64,000 bases of DNA from Ruminococcus sp. UBA1394 (GCA_002305725.1 DBQM01000037.1:148632-212631); one strand, 5' to 3'; positions 41,513-51,135 are shown, numbered from the stretch's first letter. Notes: generated by a model from the sequence alone, not told the origin. Translations and numbers: made by a program.

Positions 41513-43336
41513 TTATCTTCCTCCCGCCACGCCGAACAGCTTTTCCTTGTACTCCGGCGCGTGAACCTGAAGCAGATACCTCTCATTACCGCAGCGATAA
41601 AGGCACAGACCCTGTTGGGGATATTTTACGAGCGAAAACTCCGACATTTCTAATTGAAGCATATCGGTATACGCTCTTGGTTCTACGTTGCCCGCGTTGA
41701 ACAGAAACTGATGGATAGGAATAGCAAACAGCGGTCTAGTAAGCTCCCTGATCTCGGGCAGCAGGAAATCGTCGATATTCTGGCTTGCGATCACCATTGC
41801 AGATTCCTTTTTCCGCACTCTTTTCATGGCGTTTCTGATGTACTCGATGGCTGTCAGATTTGAAAGGAATAAATAAAGCTCGTCTATTGCCGCGGCGGTG
41901 TTCCCTTCGCCTAAAAGCTGATTTGACATGTAGCTCAGAATATTGAACAAAAGAGCGTCTTTAAGCCTTTTGTTTGTGTCCATAAGACCTTTTACTCCGA
42001 AGCACAGAAACTTTGAATCCTTAACGTTAGTATGCCCGTTGAAATACTTTGCTTCAGCTCCTCTGCACATAGAATGCAGTCCCAGACAGATGTTCTGCAG
42101 TATTTCCTCTGTGTACAAACGCTTCTTTTCCTCGTCGAAAATCATGAATTCCTTTTCCGTCAGTTCATAAAGATCGGTCATTGTAGGATAATCCTCCGGC
42201 TTCAGCCTGTTGAAATCAGTGAGGTCGTCAATACCGAATCTTGCATACAATTTCATTAACATAATTTCTATCGTATCTATCTCGCTGTCAGTGAAATCCT
42301 TGTATGCTCTGAAAAAGTCCTTTAAATATGATATGTGCTGACTTAGTCTTGTTACCCTTCTGAACGCTTCCGGAGACTGCCCGTCACGCTCAGCTTCTCC
42401 GAAGGTTTTGGGTTCAAGGGGATTTATCATATATTCTCCCGACATGAAATCGAGATAGGTTCCTCCCAGATTTTCCGTCAGCTCCTTGTACTCCTGTTCA
42501 GCGTCTAAAATTATTATGCTTTTTCCGCTCTCCCTCATATTGGTAAGCAAAAGCTTCATAAGGTACGACTTTCCCTGACCGCTGTTTCCTAAAATGAGAA
42601 CGTTTGCGTTTGTCTTGTCGTCGCTCCGCTTATCAAAGTCCGCCAAAATGTTTGTTCCGAACTTATCTTTTCCGATATAGAAGCCCTTTTCATCGGTTTT
42701 TCCGCTGTAATTCAGCGGATAGAGATTTGCGACCGAGCTTGCCGGAAGAACGCGTTCATACAGACTGCCGAACACATTGTATCCGAACGGCAGAGCTGAG
42801 AGCATGCCTTCTTTCTGACGGAGAATCAGTCTGTCGACAGTTATTTTTGAGCGCGTAAGCTCCATTAGTATATCCGACTGAAGCTCCTTAAGCTTGTCCT
42901 CGCTTACCGCTTTCAGTTCGATAAACACGGCGCAGTGCAGCAGCGGTTCCTTGTTTCGGCGCATATCGGCAATAAGCTGAACAACGTCCTGTAAATTGCT
43001 TTCCGCGGCAATCGATTCCGTTACGTCGTTTACGGTCGACATAAGCTTGTTTCTTCTTGCGGCATGCTGAATTATCTGCCTTTGCTCGGCGCTGTCCACA
43101 AGGCGGTTATATATTCTTAAAGTAACCGAGCTTCTGTCGGCAAGATGGGCGAGGATAGCCTGTTCTTCGGTGGTAGGCGGCCATTCTCTGACCGCCCACA
43201 CGCATTTATACGAATTGCCGCAGATAAAATGGTCGGTAAAAAAACGGACCGTGCCGGGAACGACGCGGTCAAAAAACTCCTGTATCCTTATTTCCTCCGC
43301 CTGTTCCGGAGTCATCGCTCTTTTTTTAAACGGCAT
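41513..43336 (-). CDS. virB4: VirB4-like conjugation ATPase
   Basis: 607 aa cytoplasmic motor of the mating channel (TraE/ConE type). The N-terminal half matches VirB4 proteins (TEEQAILAHLADRSSVTLRI, YPLNYSGKTDEKGFYIGKDK). Walker A GNSGQGKSYLMKLLL, Walker B region AAAIDELYLFLSN, later VRKKESAMVIASQNIDDFLL. ATG at 43336 with AGGAGA 5 nt upstream overlaps the preceding gene by 11 nt; a longer frame to 43366 is rejected. Confidence 0.95.
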   Translation of the reverse strand: MPFKKRAMTPEQAEEIRIQEFFDRVVPGTVRFFTDHFICGNSYKCVWAVREWPPTTEEQAILAHLADRSSVTLRIYNRLVDSAEQRQIIQHAARRNKLMSTVNDVTESIAAESNLQDVVQLIADMRRNKEPLLHCAVFIELKAVSEDKLKELQSDILMELTRSKITVDRLILRQKEGMLSALPFGYNVFGSLYERVLPASSVANLYPLNYSGKTDEKGFYIGKDKFGTNILADFDKRSDDKTNANVLILGNSGQGKSYLMKLLLTNMRESGKSIIILDAEQEYKELTENLGGTYLDFMSGEYMINPLEPKTFGEAERDGQSPEAFRRVTRLSQHISYLKDFFRAYKDFTDSEIDTIEIMLMKLYARFGIDDLTDFNRLKPEDYPTMTDLYELTEKEFMIFDEEKKRLYTEEILQNICLGLHSMCRGAEAKYFNGHTNVKDSKFLCFGVKGLMDTNKRLKDALLFNILSYMSNQLLGEGNTAAAIDELYLFLSNLTAIEYIRNAMKRVRKKESAMVIASQNIDDFLLPEIRELTRPLFAIPIHQFLFNAGNVEPRAYTDMLQLEMSEFSLVKYPQQGLCLYRCGNERYLLQVHAPEYKEKLFGVAGGR

Positions 43337-43913
43337 ACGGCTTCTCCTTATCCTGTATCGGCTCAATATATTTTTCTCCCTCCGCGTCCTCGATTTTATC
43401 TCCGTTCATAGAGACGTCAAAGTAAATAGCCAGCATTCTCTTTATATCCTCCTTATTCATTCTTCTGACGTCAAAGCCATGCTCCGATATTATCTTGGAA
43501 GCGCGGTTTATCTGCTGAAATATCTGCGATTCCTTTTTGTCCTTTGTTCTTACGCAGAACATAAACTGTCTTGCGGTAGACATTTCAAGCTGAATGCCGT
43601 CTAAAAACTTCATGTCCTGTTCCAGCAGCTTTATGACAGCGGGATTTTTTTCGCAGTCTATCCTGTTTCTGATATTGATCTTGTTGCCGTCGAAGCATTC
43701 GCAGCTGTCAAGACAGATTATTTCAAGCTCTGGTATCATGCTCAGCAGCGTCATAAGGCGGCGTATCTTGGTATCAATATTTTCATTTGACAATACGGAT
43801 ATATTGGTGGGCTGAACGCTGAAAAAGGACAGCTCGCCTTTTTCCGTTTTCAGTCCGTATCTGCCGAAGCCTTTCAGTCCGAACAGGCTTTGCGTTGATT
43901 TTTTGTTTTTCAT
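43326..43913 (-). CDS. Conserved ICE protein between PrgI and VirB4
   Basis: 195 aa, no enzymatic motif seen. It begins KKSTQSLFGLKGFGRYGLKT and contains QPTNISVLSNENIDTKIRRL and NRASKIISEHGFDVRRMNKE. It is always close to PrgI/VirB4 in this type of element as I recall, so a mating-channel subunit is likely. GGAGGTAACAAG precedes the ATG. It overlaps VirB4 by 11 nt and follows PrgI by 4 nt. Confidence 0.8.
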   Translation of the reverse strand: MKNKKSTQSLFGLKGFGRYGLKTEKGELSFFSVQPTNISVLSNENIDTKIRRLMTLLSMIPELEIICLDSCECFDGNKINIRNRIDCEKNPAVIKLLEQDMKFLDGIQLEMSTARQFMFCVRTKDKKESQIFQQINRASKIISEHGFDVRRMNKEDIKRMLAIYFDVSMNGDKIEDAEGEKYIEPIQDKEKPYAV

Positions 43914-43917
43914 CTTG

Positions 43918-44181
43918 TTACCTCCAGTAATATATCTGCTGCGCCGTTACAAAAAAGCGGAAGGCGCAGACTATATAGTCCATGACCGTGGTTTCTTCAA
44001 GTCTTATTGATAAAAACGCAAACACAGCCGTTACCGCAAAGGGCAGAAAGGTCCAGAGCTGAGTTAGCAAAACCACGGACAGTATCAGTCCGAGACATAT
44101 GATAAGGAAATCCCTTATACTCCACAGCCACAGCCTTGATCCGGCTTTCATATTCTGGGGATAGATATATGTTTTTTTCAT
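43918..44181 (-). CDS. PrgI-family membrane protein (VirB3-like)
   Basis: 87 aa. Two closely spaced transmembrane segments (FLIICLGLILSVVLLTQLWT and LPFAVTAVFAFLSI) after a short basic N-terminus, then IVCAFRFFVTAQQIYYWR. This is the usual PrgI/VirB3-like partner of VirB4 in Gram-positive ICEs and would sit in the inner part of the channel. AAAGGAG upstream of the ATG. Confidence 0.85.
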   Translation of the reverse strand: MKKTYIYPQNMKAGSRLWLWSIRDFLIICLGLILSVVLLTQLWTFLPFAVTAVFAFLSIRLEETTVMDYIVCAFRFFVTAQQIYYWR

Positions 44182-44218
44182 ACTTTCTCCTTTCGGGTAT
44201 TAAAAAATCCGCTGCAAA

Positions 44219-44911
44219 TCAGCGGATTTTTAATTCTTCAATGTCATCAAACATAAACTGAAGCTTATCTGTTCTTTTGCGGATATGATAATGACCGCAG
44301 TACCATTTTTTATAGTCTGTAATTTCTTCAATATGATCCAGCCATATCTCTGTGCTTGTATCAACCGTTTTCTGATTTACACAGCTTAGAAAAGCCTCCG
44401 CAGGCTGATATTTTAACGGACAGGTATGACTAAGAACAATATCTATAGGATTGTCTTTCAGTACAGCCTCTGTTTTTCTTTTTATTTCTTCCGACGGCTG
44501 CTCGTCATCCCACCAGCCGTATCCCTTCATAAGCCTGTATCCCTTATCTACGCTGTAAGCTCCGCCTATTACGAGACATTTCAGTCCGTCCAGGTCATAT
44601 ATTTCTCCGTCGGCTGCAAACAGCAGATTCGGATACTTGCTTTCTTTGTATACAATTCCGCCGTTCCATATTATCTGCTCATAGTCCGGCAGCTTCTGAG
44701 GACGCATTTCATGGTTTCCGTGAATACAAAAAAGTGTAACAGGAAGCTTGGAAAGAATATATTTTAACCGTCCGTCGCTTTCGTTACCGTAATAATTTAT
44801 TCCGGCGTCGCCAAGTATAACGATAACGTCCTCGGCCGTCGTATTGGCTAACCTGCAAAACTCCTTTATTCTCCTAAAATCTCCGTGCGTATCTCCGGTT
44901 ATATATATCAT
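44219..44911 (-). CDS. Metallophosphoesterase (calcineurin-like)
   Basis: 230 aa. Complete metal-binding motif set: GDTHGD, ILGDAGINY, IHGNHEMR, LSHTCPLK and CGHYHIRK. It hydrolyses phosphoesters; the substrate is unknown. Placed between the TrbL-like and PrgI genes, so it is an accessory gene in the conjugation operon; a possible role is control of a nucleotide signal or DNA end processing. It has its own extended -10 (TGATATACT) about 30 nt upstream. Confidence 0.92.
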   Translation of the reverse strand: MIYITGDTHGDFRRIKEFCRLANTTAEDVIVILGDAGINYYGNESDGRLKYILSKLPVTLFCIHGNHEMRPQKLPDYEQIIWNGGIVYKESKYPNLLFAADGEIYDLDGLKCLVIGGAYSVDKGYRLMKGYGWWDDEQPSEEIKRKTEAVLKDNPIDIVLSHTCPLKYQPAEAFLSCVNQKTVDTSTEIWLDHIEEITDYKKWYCGHYHIRKRTDKLQFMFDDIEELKIR

Positions 44912-44968
44912 CCGTCATCCCTCCTGATTACACAGTATATCACCGGAATCTGGCAAAGTCAACTTAAA

Positions 44969-45886
44969 TCACGCAAGCTTTTTCGCTACGAACTGACCCG
45001 CCCTTACGGCGGTATTCACAGTGTGGGAAACGCTCGTCATATTGACTCTTACGCTTGTATCCAGTCCGAAATGCTGAGCGATCCTCGGAACCTCGTTTGC
45101 CGAAAGCATTATTCCAAGTCCTAAAAGCCTGTTGGTCTGCCATGTAAGAAGTCCCAAAAACAGCAGGCTGGTCTGTAAAAACGCAGTCAGACACAAAGCG
45201 AAAATCTGCTTGCACCAGCTGCTGAAGCCGTCCGCGTATCCTCTGGGAACGGAAAACATATACAGACTTCCCACGGCGATCTGACACAGCAGTATTCCGC
45301 CTCTTTTTATATTGGCAAAAAACAGCTTTAAAACGCAGTAGGCAAGGGCGATAACCGTCAGTATTCCAAGCAGTCCTGATAAACCTATCGTAGAGTGCAG
45401 CACTATTGTCGCCGTAGCTCCGAGGTCTCCCTTGTTCGCCCCTATAAACGAGCCGAGAAGATCGCCTGAGAATGTGCTCTGAAGCGTTATGCAGAATTTA
45501 TACAGCTCCACAGGAAGCTGGGTAAACAGCATTACAGCAATAAAACCTTTAAGAACGTTAAGGCACGTTCCCTGAATATTCGCCCGTCCCGTCTGATATT
45601 CGATCGCCGTATCAAACGCAGCGACAACAAGCCCTACTGCAAACAGCGCCCAGCCGAACAGGGAAAAAAGCTTAAGGAAGGCTTCCACCCATGCAAGCGA
45701 AAAGATTCCCGCGCCCATTCCGTTTATCATTCCGAACAGATCGGCAACCGCTCCGTATATCGTATCGTACATCCATTCAAGCATAACGTCCCAGACAGCC
45801 GAGGAGATCGCCGAACCTACCGATTCCACCACCCCGAACAGCTTTTCTCCTACCCATTCCACAGCGTCGCCTATCCATTCAAACAT
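44969..45886 (-). CDS. TrbL/VirB6-like polytopic conjugation protein
   Basis: 305 aa. An amphipathic N-terminus (MFEWIGDAVEWVGEKLFGVV) is followed by about six hydrophobic helices (for example FSLFGWALFAVGLVVAAFDT, ILTVIALAYCVLKLFF, LTAFLQTSLLFLGLLTW). The composition and place behind VirD4 fit the TrbL/VirB6 channel subunit. A cytoplasmic tail follows the last helix. AAAGGAAAACGGCA precedes the ATG. Confidence 0.85.
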   Translation of the reverse strand: MFEWIGDAVEWVGEKLFGVVESVGSAISSAVWDVMLEWMYDTIYGAVADLFGMINGMGAGIFSLAWVEAFLKLFSLFGWALFAVGLVVAAFDTAIEYQTGRANIQGTCLNVLKGFIAVMLFTQLPVELYKFCITLQSTFSGDLLGSFIGANKGDLGATATIVLHSTIGLSGLLGILTVIALAYCVLKLFFANIKRGGILLCQIAVGSLYMFSVPRGYADGFSSWCKQIFALCLTAFLQTSLLFLGLLTWQTNRLLGLGIMLSANEVPRIAQHFGLDTSVRVNMTSVSHTVNTAVRAGQFVAKKLA

Positions 45887-46038
45887 TGCCGTTTTCCTTT
45901 CCGATCAAACTGATCTGTTCGTATTTTTTCCTCTGATGATTTTTTAAAACAGTAAAAGCGGCGCCGTCTGCGTATCCGTATCAGCGAATACCTTTTAGAT
46001 ATCCTGTATATTCCGCGCCGTTTTCTCTTTGCATTCAT
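45871..46038 (-). CDS. Small very basic protein upstream of TrbL-like gene
   Basis: 55 aa, starting MNAKRKRRGIYRISKRYSLI with RIRRRRRF, extremely rich in Arg and Lys. The ATG at 46038 has GGAGG 6 nt upstream and follows a terminator hairpin; the frame overlaps the TrbL-like start by 16 nt. A longer version from a TTG at 46155 would run through the terminator and is unlikely. No family known. It might be a leader or DNA-binding peptide, or non-coding. Confidence 0.4.
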   Translation of the reverse strand: MNAKRKRRGIYRISKRYSLIRIRRRRRFYCFKKSSEEKIRTDQFDRKGKRQCLNG

Positions 46039-46055
46039 TTTCATCCTCCGTATAT

Positions 46056-46088
46056 ATGAAAATACCGCCGGATTTATCCGACGGTATT
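46056..46088 (-). terminator. Intrinsic terminator after HTH gene
   Basis: AATACCGTCGGA and TCCGGCGGTATT pair (one wobble) around a 4-nt loop and are followed by TTCATATA on the minus strand. Downstream of the HTH gene stop (46152). Confidence 0.65.
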
Positions 46089-46151
46089 CCTTATTTTTAT
46101 TATTCCGCTGTACGTAATATCTGATCTGTTCTACAGCGGCTTTCCATTTAA

Positions 46152-46409
46152 TCAACTTTTAATAAGATAAAGGTTCGAGCTCCTTCCGCCGCTTGTCCTG
46201 TACCTTTCCCTGCGTTCTATGAGCCCTGCTTTTTCCAAGTCGTTCAGCGCCCTGAATACCGTTGACTTTGAAACGCTCAGATCCTCCGATATAGTTTTAA
46301 CGGAAGGAAAACACTTCTTTTTTCTTCCCGCGCGGTTGGACAGGTACATATACACAGCCACCGCCCTGTGAGGCAGATCGTATTCGTATATCTCTCTTGA
46401 AAACCTCAA
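46152..46409 (-). CDS. Winged helix-turn-helix regulator (HTH_36 type)
   Basis: 85 aa. FPSVKTISEDLSVSKSTVFR and ALNDLEKAGLIERRERYRTS form a helix-turn-helix plus wing, as in replication-initiator-like HTH_36 proteins. The start is a TTG (46409), 10 nt after a GGGAGG inside the end of virD4. It probably regulates conjugation genes. Its short length suggests a single DNA-binding domain. Confidence 0.8.
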   Translation of the reverse strand: MRFSREIYEYDLPHRAVAVYMYLSNRAGRKKKCFPSVKTISEDLSVSKSTVFRALNDLEKAGLIERRERYRTSGGRSSNLYLIKS

Positions 46410-46412
46410 GCG

Positions 46413-47765
46413 TTATGCGCCTCCCGTCTTTGGCAGCTTTTTTCTCAGCATATCCTCATAGCTTACCGCCTGATCCTCCGGAGCCTCGATTTTCTTTTTG
46501 GCGTATTTAAGCTCCGCCGCCCGCGTCAAAGTCTCCTTTTTCATATATGTGACCGTTCTTGAGCCTTTATCCTCAAGGCTGTACGGTTCTTCAAAGCTGA
46601 TACCCCACTTGAAAAACAGCTTCAGGGGAGATATCATGGGGTGAGTTCCTGTTTTCATAACAATGAACTGTCCTTTGGGCATACTTTTAAGCTCGTCCGT
46701 TGTCATTAACGGTCTGCCGATCATCTGCAGCGACTGGCTTTTATCTCTGCCGTGCGAAACAGAACCGCTTAATACCGTCTGTTCTCCCAATGATTTGGAC
46801 AGAATTTCCGCAGACTGTGAATTGGGCGCAAAACCGCCGAAAATGGTCAGCTGCGTGTTGTCGGTTATGATCTCCTGTCCCTCTCTGCCGTAATTCTTAT
46901 CGAGCTGCGCAAAGGACTGAATAATCGCAACAATGCTTATCCGTCTTGAACGGCTTGCGGAGAACATCGCTTCTGCTCCCTCTATCTTAGGGAAAGTTCC
47001 GAACTCATCGCAGTAGAACATAACGCGGTTTTTAAGCTTGCCTCCGTTTTCATCGGCGATCACAAGAATTTCCCTGTAAAGCTGCTGGATCAGCAATGAA
47101 ACCATGAAATATTTCGACTGATCCTCTTCCGGCAGTATAATGAATATCGCCGATTTCTCGGAGCAAAAACGTTCCGCGTCGATCGCCGTGCCGAAGCACA
47201 GAATCTGCTCCATTTCCGAGTCGATAAAGCTGTTGAGTCTTGACAGCGCCGTGGACATGATCGACATCATCGCCTGATCCGCGGAATGAAGGGCGGAGCC
47301 TGCAAGCCATTTTGCCTTGTGCTCGTCGGGCAGCTTTTCCATCAATACCTTAAAGCCGTTTTTCGGCTTTTGTTTTCCGGCGCTCTCTATAGGCTTTAAC
47401 AGGTCCTGAATAAGCTTGAACACGGAAACGATATGCCTTTCGTTTTTCTCTCCGAATTCCGCGATCAGTAAAATAAGCGAAGCAAGCAGCCCTTCCGCCG
47501 CGTCGTAGAAAAACGCGTTCTGACCCATTGCGGAGGAATCGGCGCCGCCTATGCTGATAATGGTTTTTGCTGTGATCTTGGCGTATTTTTCCGCCTTTGC
47601 TTTTGCGGACAGATCTTTTTTGTCCTTTAGATAAACGTCCATGTATTTGTTGACAAGGTGCAGCATATTATTTTCATCCGAGCGTGTAGGATTACGGAGA
47701 TCGATAACGGAAACGTTGTAGCCGTAGTACTTCGAAGCGATAGTTCCGTAGTTTCGGGCAACGTC
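46413..47765 (-). CDS. virD4: VirD4-like coupling protein, 3' exon
   Basis: Second part of the conjugation coupling ATPase (TraG/VirD4), 450 codons. After splicing of the group II intron the protein runs NTDTKGDVARNYGTIASKYY across the junction. Motifs here: VMFYCDEFGTFPKI (Walker B), IVAIIQSFAQLDKNYG and GQFIVMKTG. It links the relaxase-DNA complex to the channel. The full spliced protein is 595 aa, a normal family length. The exon alone can be read from an internal ATG (47666), but that product lacks Walker A. Confidence 0.93.
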   Translation of the reverse strand, partial: DVARNYGTIASKYYGYNVSVIDLRNPTRSDENNMLHLVNKYMDVYLKDKKDLSAKAKAEKYAKITAKTIISIGGADSSAMGQNAFFYDAAEGLLASLILLIAEFGEKNERHIVSVFKLIQDLLKPIESAGKQKPKNGFKVLMEKLPDEHKAKWLAGSALHSADQAMMSIMSTALSRLNSFIDSEMEQILCFGTAIDAERFCSEKSAIFIILPEEDQSKYFMVSLLIQQLYREILVIADENGGKLKNRVMFYCDEFGTFPKIEGAEAMFSASRSRRISIVAIIQSFAQLDKNYGREGQEIITDNTQLTIFGGFAPNSQSAEILSKSLGEQTVLSGSVSHGRDKSQSLQMIGRPLMTTDELKSMPKGQFIVMKTGTHPMISPLKLFFKWGISFEEPYSLEDKGSRTVTYMKKETLTRAAELKYAKKKIEAPEDQAVSYEDMLRKKLPKTGGA

Positions 47766-50305
47766 GTAGAGTAGGAATGAACCGCCTTGCTGTATTTCTA
47801 CAGTAGGTTTGTCCAGACCTCTCCCAGAACCGTACGTACACCTCTCGATGTATACGGCTCGCCATTATTGCTAATCAATAAAAATTCAAGGATGATGGAT
47901 TTTATGATGACACTCTTTGCAAACCGCTATTGTTTTTCGCTTTTTTGCAATCATCATAATCTCCCAAAAATCTTTACCTTTAAGATTTTTTACTTTGTTG
48001 ACATGATGAATTTCAAGCGGTGCATTGATTTTTCCGCATAGTTCACAAACTTCTGCTGATAATCTATCCTCAAAAGTTGTTCTTGTAGAAGCATGCATCA
48101 CTGCATAATCTTTGATAACTTCATCAAAATCCGTTACTTTTTTACATTTCATAAAATCTGCAAATTTACTGTATTTAATACCTTCTTTAGTTTTGTACGG
48201 AATTCTCCAGCTTCCGTCATACGAATATTTCGATATGATTTTTCTTGCTGTTGTTTTATGCTTGCCTGCAATCGTTTTCAGACAACTGTATTCCATAAAG
48301 TACGCAAAATAGCGCAATCTGTTATAATTGCTTGCTAAAGCATAATAATTGCAAATTCCTCTCAGCTCAGCATTAAATGCCGTAAGAATTTCCAAATCCG
48401 TACAAGAGTAAAGATACTTTCTTGCAATAGGTTCAAGTGTACCGTCTTTTAATTGTCTGATAATAGACTTATTAAAAAGAAAAGGCATAATTTTGTCCTG
48501 AAAAGGTATACACAGTTCCACTTTCATATTCATGGTTCTTTGCAGATGTGTACCATGTGGTTTTACAGTATTATCTCGTCTGACACGAATATCATAGCCG
48601 AGAAATCTTGCAAACTGACTGCTGTGAGTTATCAGCGTTTTTTCTTCTGATAATTCCATTTTCAATTCCTGGCTGATAAAATCGGCAAATTGCTTCTTGA
48701 TTTTCTCACAATCAATTTTATCTCCTTTTACACCGATAATGAAATCGTCAGCATATCGGACATACTTCATTACCTTATCGGTTTGAGATGAACATGGTAT
48801 TTTACGAAGTTGTCTTTGAAGTCTTTTTTTCTGTTTCAATAAATCAGATTTTTGCTGTCCTGTAGCTTTTTTTAGATGATATTTTACTAAAACAAGAGCA
48901 TTCATCACAGCGTCATATTCCTTAGTGTGCTCTCTATCCCTCTTCTTGTAAAATGCTTTTGCAGTTTTTTCTGCAAATTTATCAAGTTCATTAAGATAGA
49001 TGTTTGCTAACAGAGGTGATATGATACCACCCTGTGGACTTCCCGAATATGTTGTGTGATATTTCCAGTCCTCAATGTATCCTGCGCGCAGAAATTTCCA
49101 AACAAGTTTAATTAATCTTGCGTCTTTAATTTTTCTGCCGATAATATCAACAAGTACATGATGATTTATGTTGTCAAAACAACCTTTAATATCTCCCTCT
49201 ACAAACCAAGTTGTACCCGTAAATTCCTTTTTAATGGAATTCAATGCAGTATGACAGCTTTTTTCAGGTCTGAAGCCATGAGAATTATTGGAGAATATCG
49301 GTTCATAAACCGCTTCCAAAATCATTCTCAGAACTTCCTGAACAAGTTTGTCTGTAAAAGTCGGTATACCTAACGGTCGTTTTTTCTTGCTGTTACCTTT
49401 CTTTTGGATATACTTTCTGCGGACTGGTTTCGGTTGATAGCTTTCATCTGATAAAGATTGTATAATTCTATCAATCTTTTCTTTGCTGAAACCATCTGCT
49501 GTATCGTTATCAATGCCTTGTGTTGACGCTCCTTTATTTGCATACAAATTTTTATACGCAATAAAGTATAGGTCAGGTCTAAGCATATAACGATATAGTC
49601 TTGTGAAAACTTCATCTTTGTTTTTGCTTGAATTTTTACTGATGTTTACTAAAATCTCTGTTGTTGGTTTCATTTGAGGCTTTCCTCCCTAATCAATTTT
49701 TTGATTTTAGAACACAATAACTGTCCTCCTTCGCCATGTAAGGGTTATTGTCCCTCTCGGACTACTACGAGGACTCCGTTGCCATATTGGATTTTCAGCG
49801 TCATCTCTCTTGCCATATAGACTTAAGATTTATCACCAAAAGGCATTTCGCATAGCTGTAACACATTGTGTTTCAGCATTCCAACTTAGGCAATCCCCAG
49901 TTAATGCAATAAGCAGGCGAATGCAGATTGTCGGGTATGCTTTCGTTTCGTTATAACCAGTTCTCTGGCTTGTCATATGAATTTATTGATAACCCATTGC
50001 ACAAAGGCGAAATGCAATGTTATTTATATCAGAGGTTGATACTGTAAAATACAGTTACATACACATTCCTCTGTCCGGACACAACGGAAACTTGAAACTC
50101 ACATTCAACATTCTATAGTTTTACCCTCATATCTGCTTGACGGTGCAGTTCAGCCGCACCTTTGTGTATAAGGTGGCTTACCGCTTTTCCTGTCATGCTA
50201 TTGTTCCGTTCGGCTTTCGCCTCTTCGGTCAGACAGGTCGTCTCCATCGTTATCGTGATGGGTAGCGCCTTAATCTACTTCTTATTGCACCCTATCTGGG
50301 CGCAC
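47766..50305 (-). mobile_element. Group II intron (LtrB-like), 2540 nt
   Basis: The 5' end GTGCGCCCAGATAGGG at 50305 matches the LtrB class. Domain V is at 47860-47827 (GAGCCGTATACA ... GTACGGTTC), and domain VI ends CCTACTCTAC at 47766. The reverse transcriptase gene lies in domain IV and starts after GGGAGGAAAGCCTC, again as in LtrB. About 630 nt of domains I-III precede the ORF. Removing 47766-50305 joins the virD4 exons exactly between codons. Insertion is sense to the host gene, as needed for splicing. Confidence 0.93.
47886..49673 (-). CDS. ltrA: Group II intron reverse transcriptase/maturase with HNH endonuclease
   Basis: 595 aa multifunctional intron protein. RT domain at about 70-370 (GIPTFTDKLVQEVLRMILEA, GFRPEKSCHTAL, SPQGGIISPLLANIYLNELD, catalytic YADDFIIG), maturase domain X at about 400-500, and C-terminal HNH (CELCGKINAPLEIHHVNKVK, CKECHHKIH). 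It binds its intron RNA to promote splicing and reverse-splices it into target DNA. All active residues are visible, so the intron should be mobile and virD4 expression should depend on it. Confidence 0.95.
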   Translation of the reverse strand: MKPTTEILVNISKNSSKNKDEVFTRLYRYMLRPDLYFIAYKNLYANKGASTQGIDNDTADGFSKEKIDRIIQSLSDESYQPKPVRRKYIQKKGNSKKKRPLGIPTFTDKLVQEVLRMILEAVYEPIFSNNSHGFRPEKSCHTALNSIKKEFTGTTWFVEGDIKGCFDNINHHVLVDIIGRKIKDARLIKLVWKFLRAGYIEDWKYHTTYSGSPQGGIISPLLANIYLNELDKFAEKTAKAFYKKRDREHTKEYDAVMNALVLVKYHLKKATGQQKSDLLKQKKRLQRQLRKIPCSSQTDKVMKYVRYADDFIIGVKGDKIDCEKIKKQFADFISQELKMELSEEKTLITHSSQFARFLGYDIRVRRDNTVKPHGTHLQRTMNMKVELCIPFQDKIMPFLFNKSIIRQLKDGTLEPIARKYLYSCTDLEILTAFNAELRGICNYYALASNYNRLRYFAYFMEYSCLKTIAGKHKTTARKIISKYSYDGSWRIPYKTKEGIKYSKFADFMKCKKVTDFDEVIKDYAVMHASTRTTFEDRLSAEVCELCGKINAPLEIHHVNKVKNLKGKDFWEIMMIAKKRKTIAVCKECHHKIHHP

Positions 50306-50740
50306 GCCTTTGGTGTCGGTATTTAAAAACGACATTCCGCTTGCACAGGCTAGCTCTATATTCGGATATAAAAAGTATGCGGTCTTTCCCACTCCGGCAG
50401 CGCCTATCATCATGGTATGAACGTCGCCCTCGTCCACAAGCGCGACAGTCTTTTTTCCTTTTGTTCTGCACCCGACTACAGTACCCTGAACAACACCTCC
50501 GTTGGAGCTGTGCGGTAAACTCTCGCCCTTACGCCATTTCTCAGGCTCAAATGGGACTTTGGTATATGTCTTTTTTACCTCTGCTTTTGTTGCAAATCTC
50601 GCTGTGCCGTACTGGCCGTTTCCCACAGTTTTATTCTTTATTCCATTGAGGGAATAATTGTTGGAACAGTAAGCTAAAATCATCATAACTGCGAATACCG
50701 CAAGCATGACTATAATTCCGATTATCTGAGTCTGACTCAT
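50306..50740 (-). CDS. virD4: VirD4-like coupling protein, 5' exon
   Basis: First 145 codons. N-terminal membrane helix (IIGIIVMLAVFAVMMILAYC), then GQYGTARFATKAEVKKTYTK and Walker A MMIGAAGVGKTAYFLYPNIE. Start ATG at 50740 with GGAG 8 nt upstream; a GTG at 50749 is too close to the site. The exon ends in NTDTKG and is cut by the group II intron, so unspliced mRNA would give a short product with a few intron-encoded residues. Confidence 0.92.
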
Positions 50741-50777
50741 TTTTAACACTCCAAAAAATAAAAGTCACAACGGTTAT

Positions 50778-51095
50778 TTAACCGCCATGACTTTCATTCT
50801 GATTATTTTGTTTTAACCATTGATTCCAAAACTTCGTTTGTTTAGACATCATGAATTTCCGCACTTCATAATATGGTATCCATATCCGCGCTTTCTCGAT
50901 TTTTTCATATACTATATCCGTTATTACATCTATCTCCGATTTAGTAGGCTTTCTCTGTTTTTCATTGACTGCTTTGAAATACTCTGACCTCAGCCATGAG
51001 GATATTTTCTCGATCTGTTTTTCTTTTAAATGCCGCATAGTTTTATCCGTGCGAAGCAGTCTGCCATCTGTTATTTTGTGATTTTTCCTTGACAT
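50778..51095 (-). CDS. Conserved hypothetical ICE protein
   Basis: 105 aa, basic and helical (MRHLKEKQIEKISSWLRSEY, WIPYYEVRKFMMSKQTKFWN). No family recognised. GGAGTAATT before the ATG. It lies between the primase and virD4 genes in the same direction, so it probably belongs to the transfer operon. Confidence 0.75.
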   Translation of the reverse strand: MSRKNHKITDGRLLRTDKTMRHLKEKQIEKISSWLRSEYFKAVNEKQRKPTKSEIDVITDIVYEKIEKARIWIPYYEVRKFMMSKQTKFWNQWLKQNNQNESHGG

Positions 51096-51135
51096 AATTA
51101 CTCCTTAGCCGTTAACGCTTACTGCTTTGACAAAT

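Noticed and set aside
44964..45287. 107-aa frame within the TrbL-like gene
   Set aside because: Alternative frame of a strong membrane-protein gene, no start signal.
46039..46155. TTG-started extension of the basic 55-aa protein
   Set aside because: It would translate through the terminator hairpin at 46056-46088 and begins on a codon overlapping the HTH stop.
47050..47310. 86-aa frame within virD4
   Set aside because: Shadow frame inside the conserved VirD4 exon.
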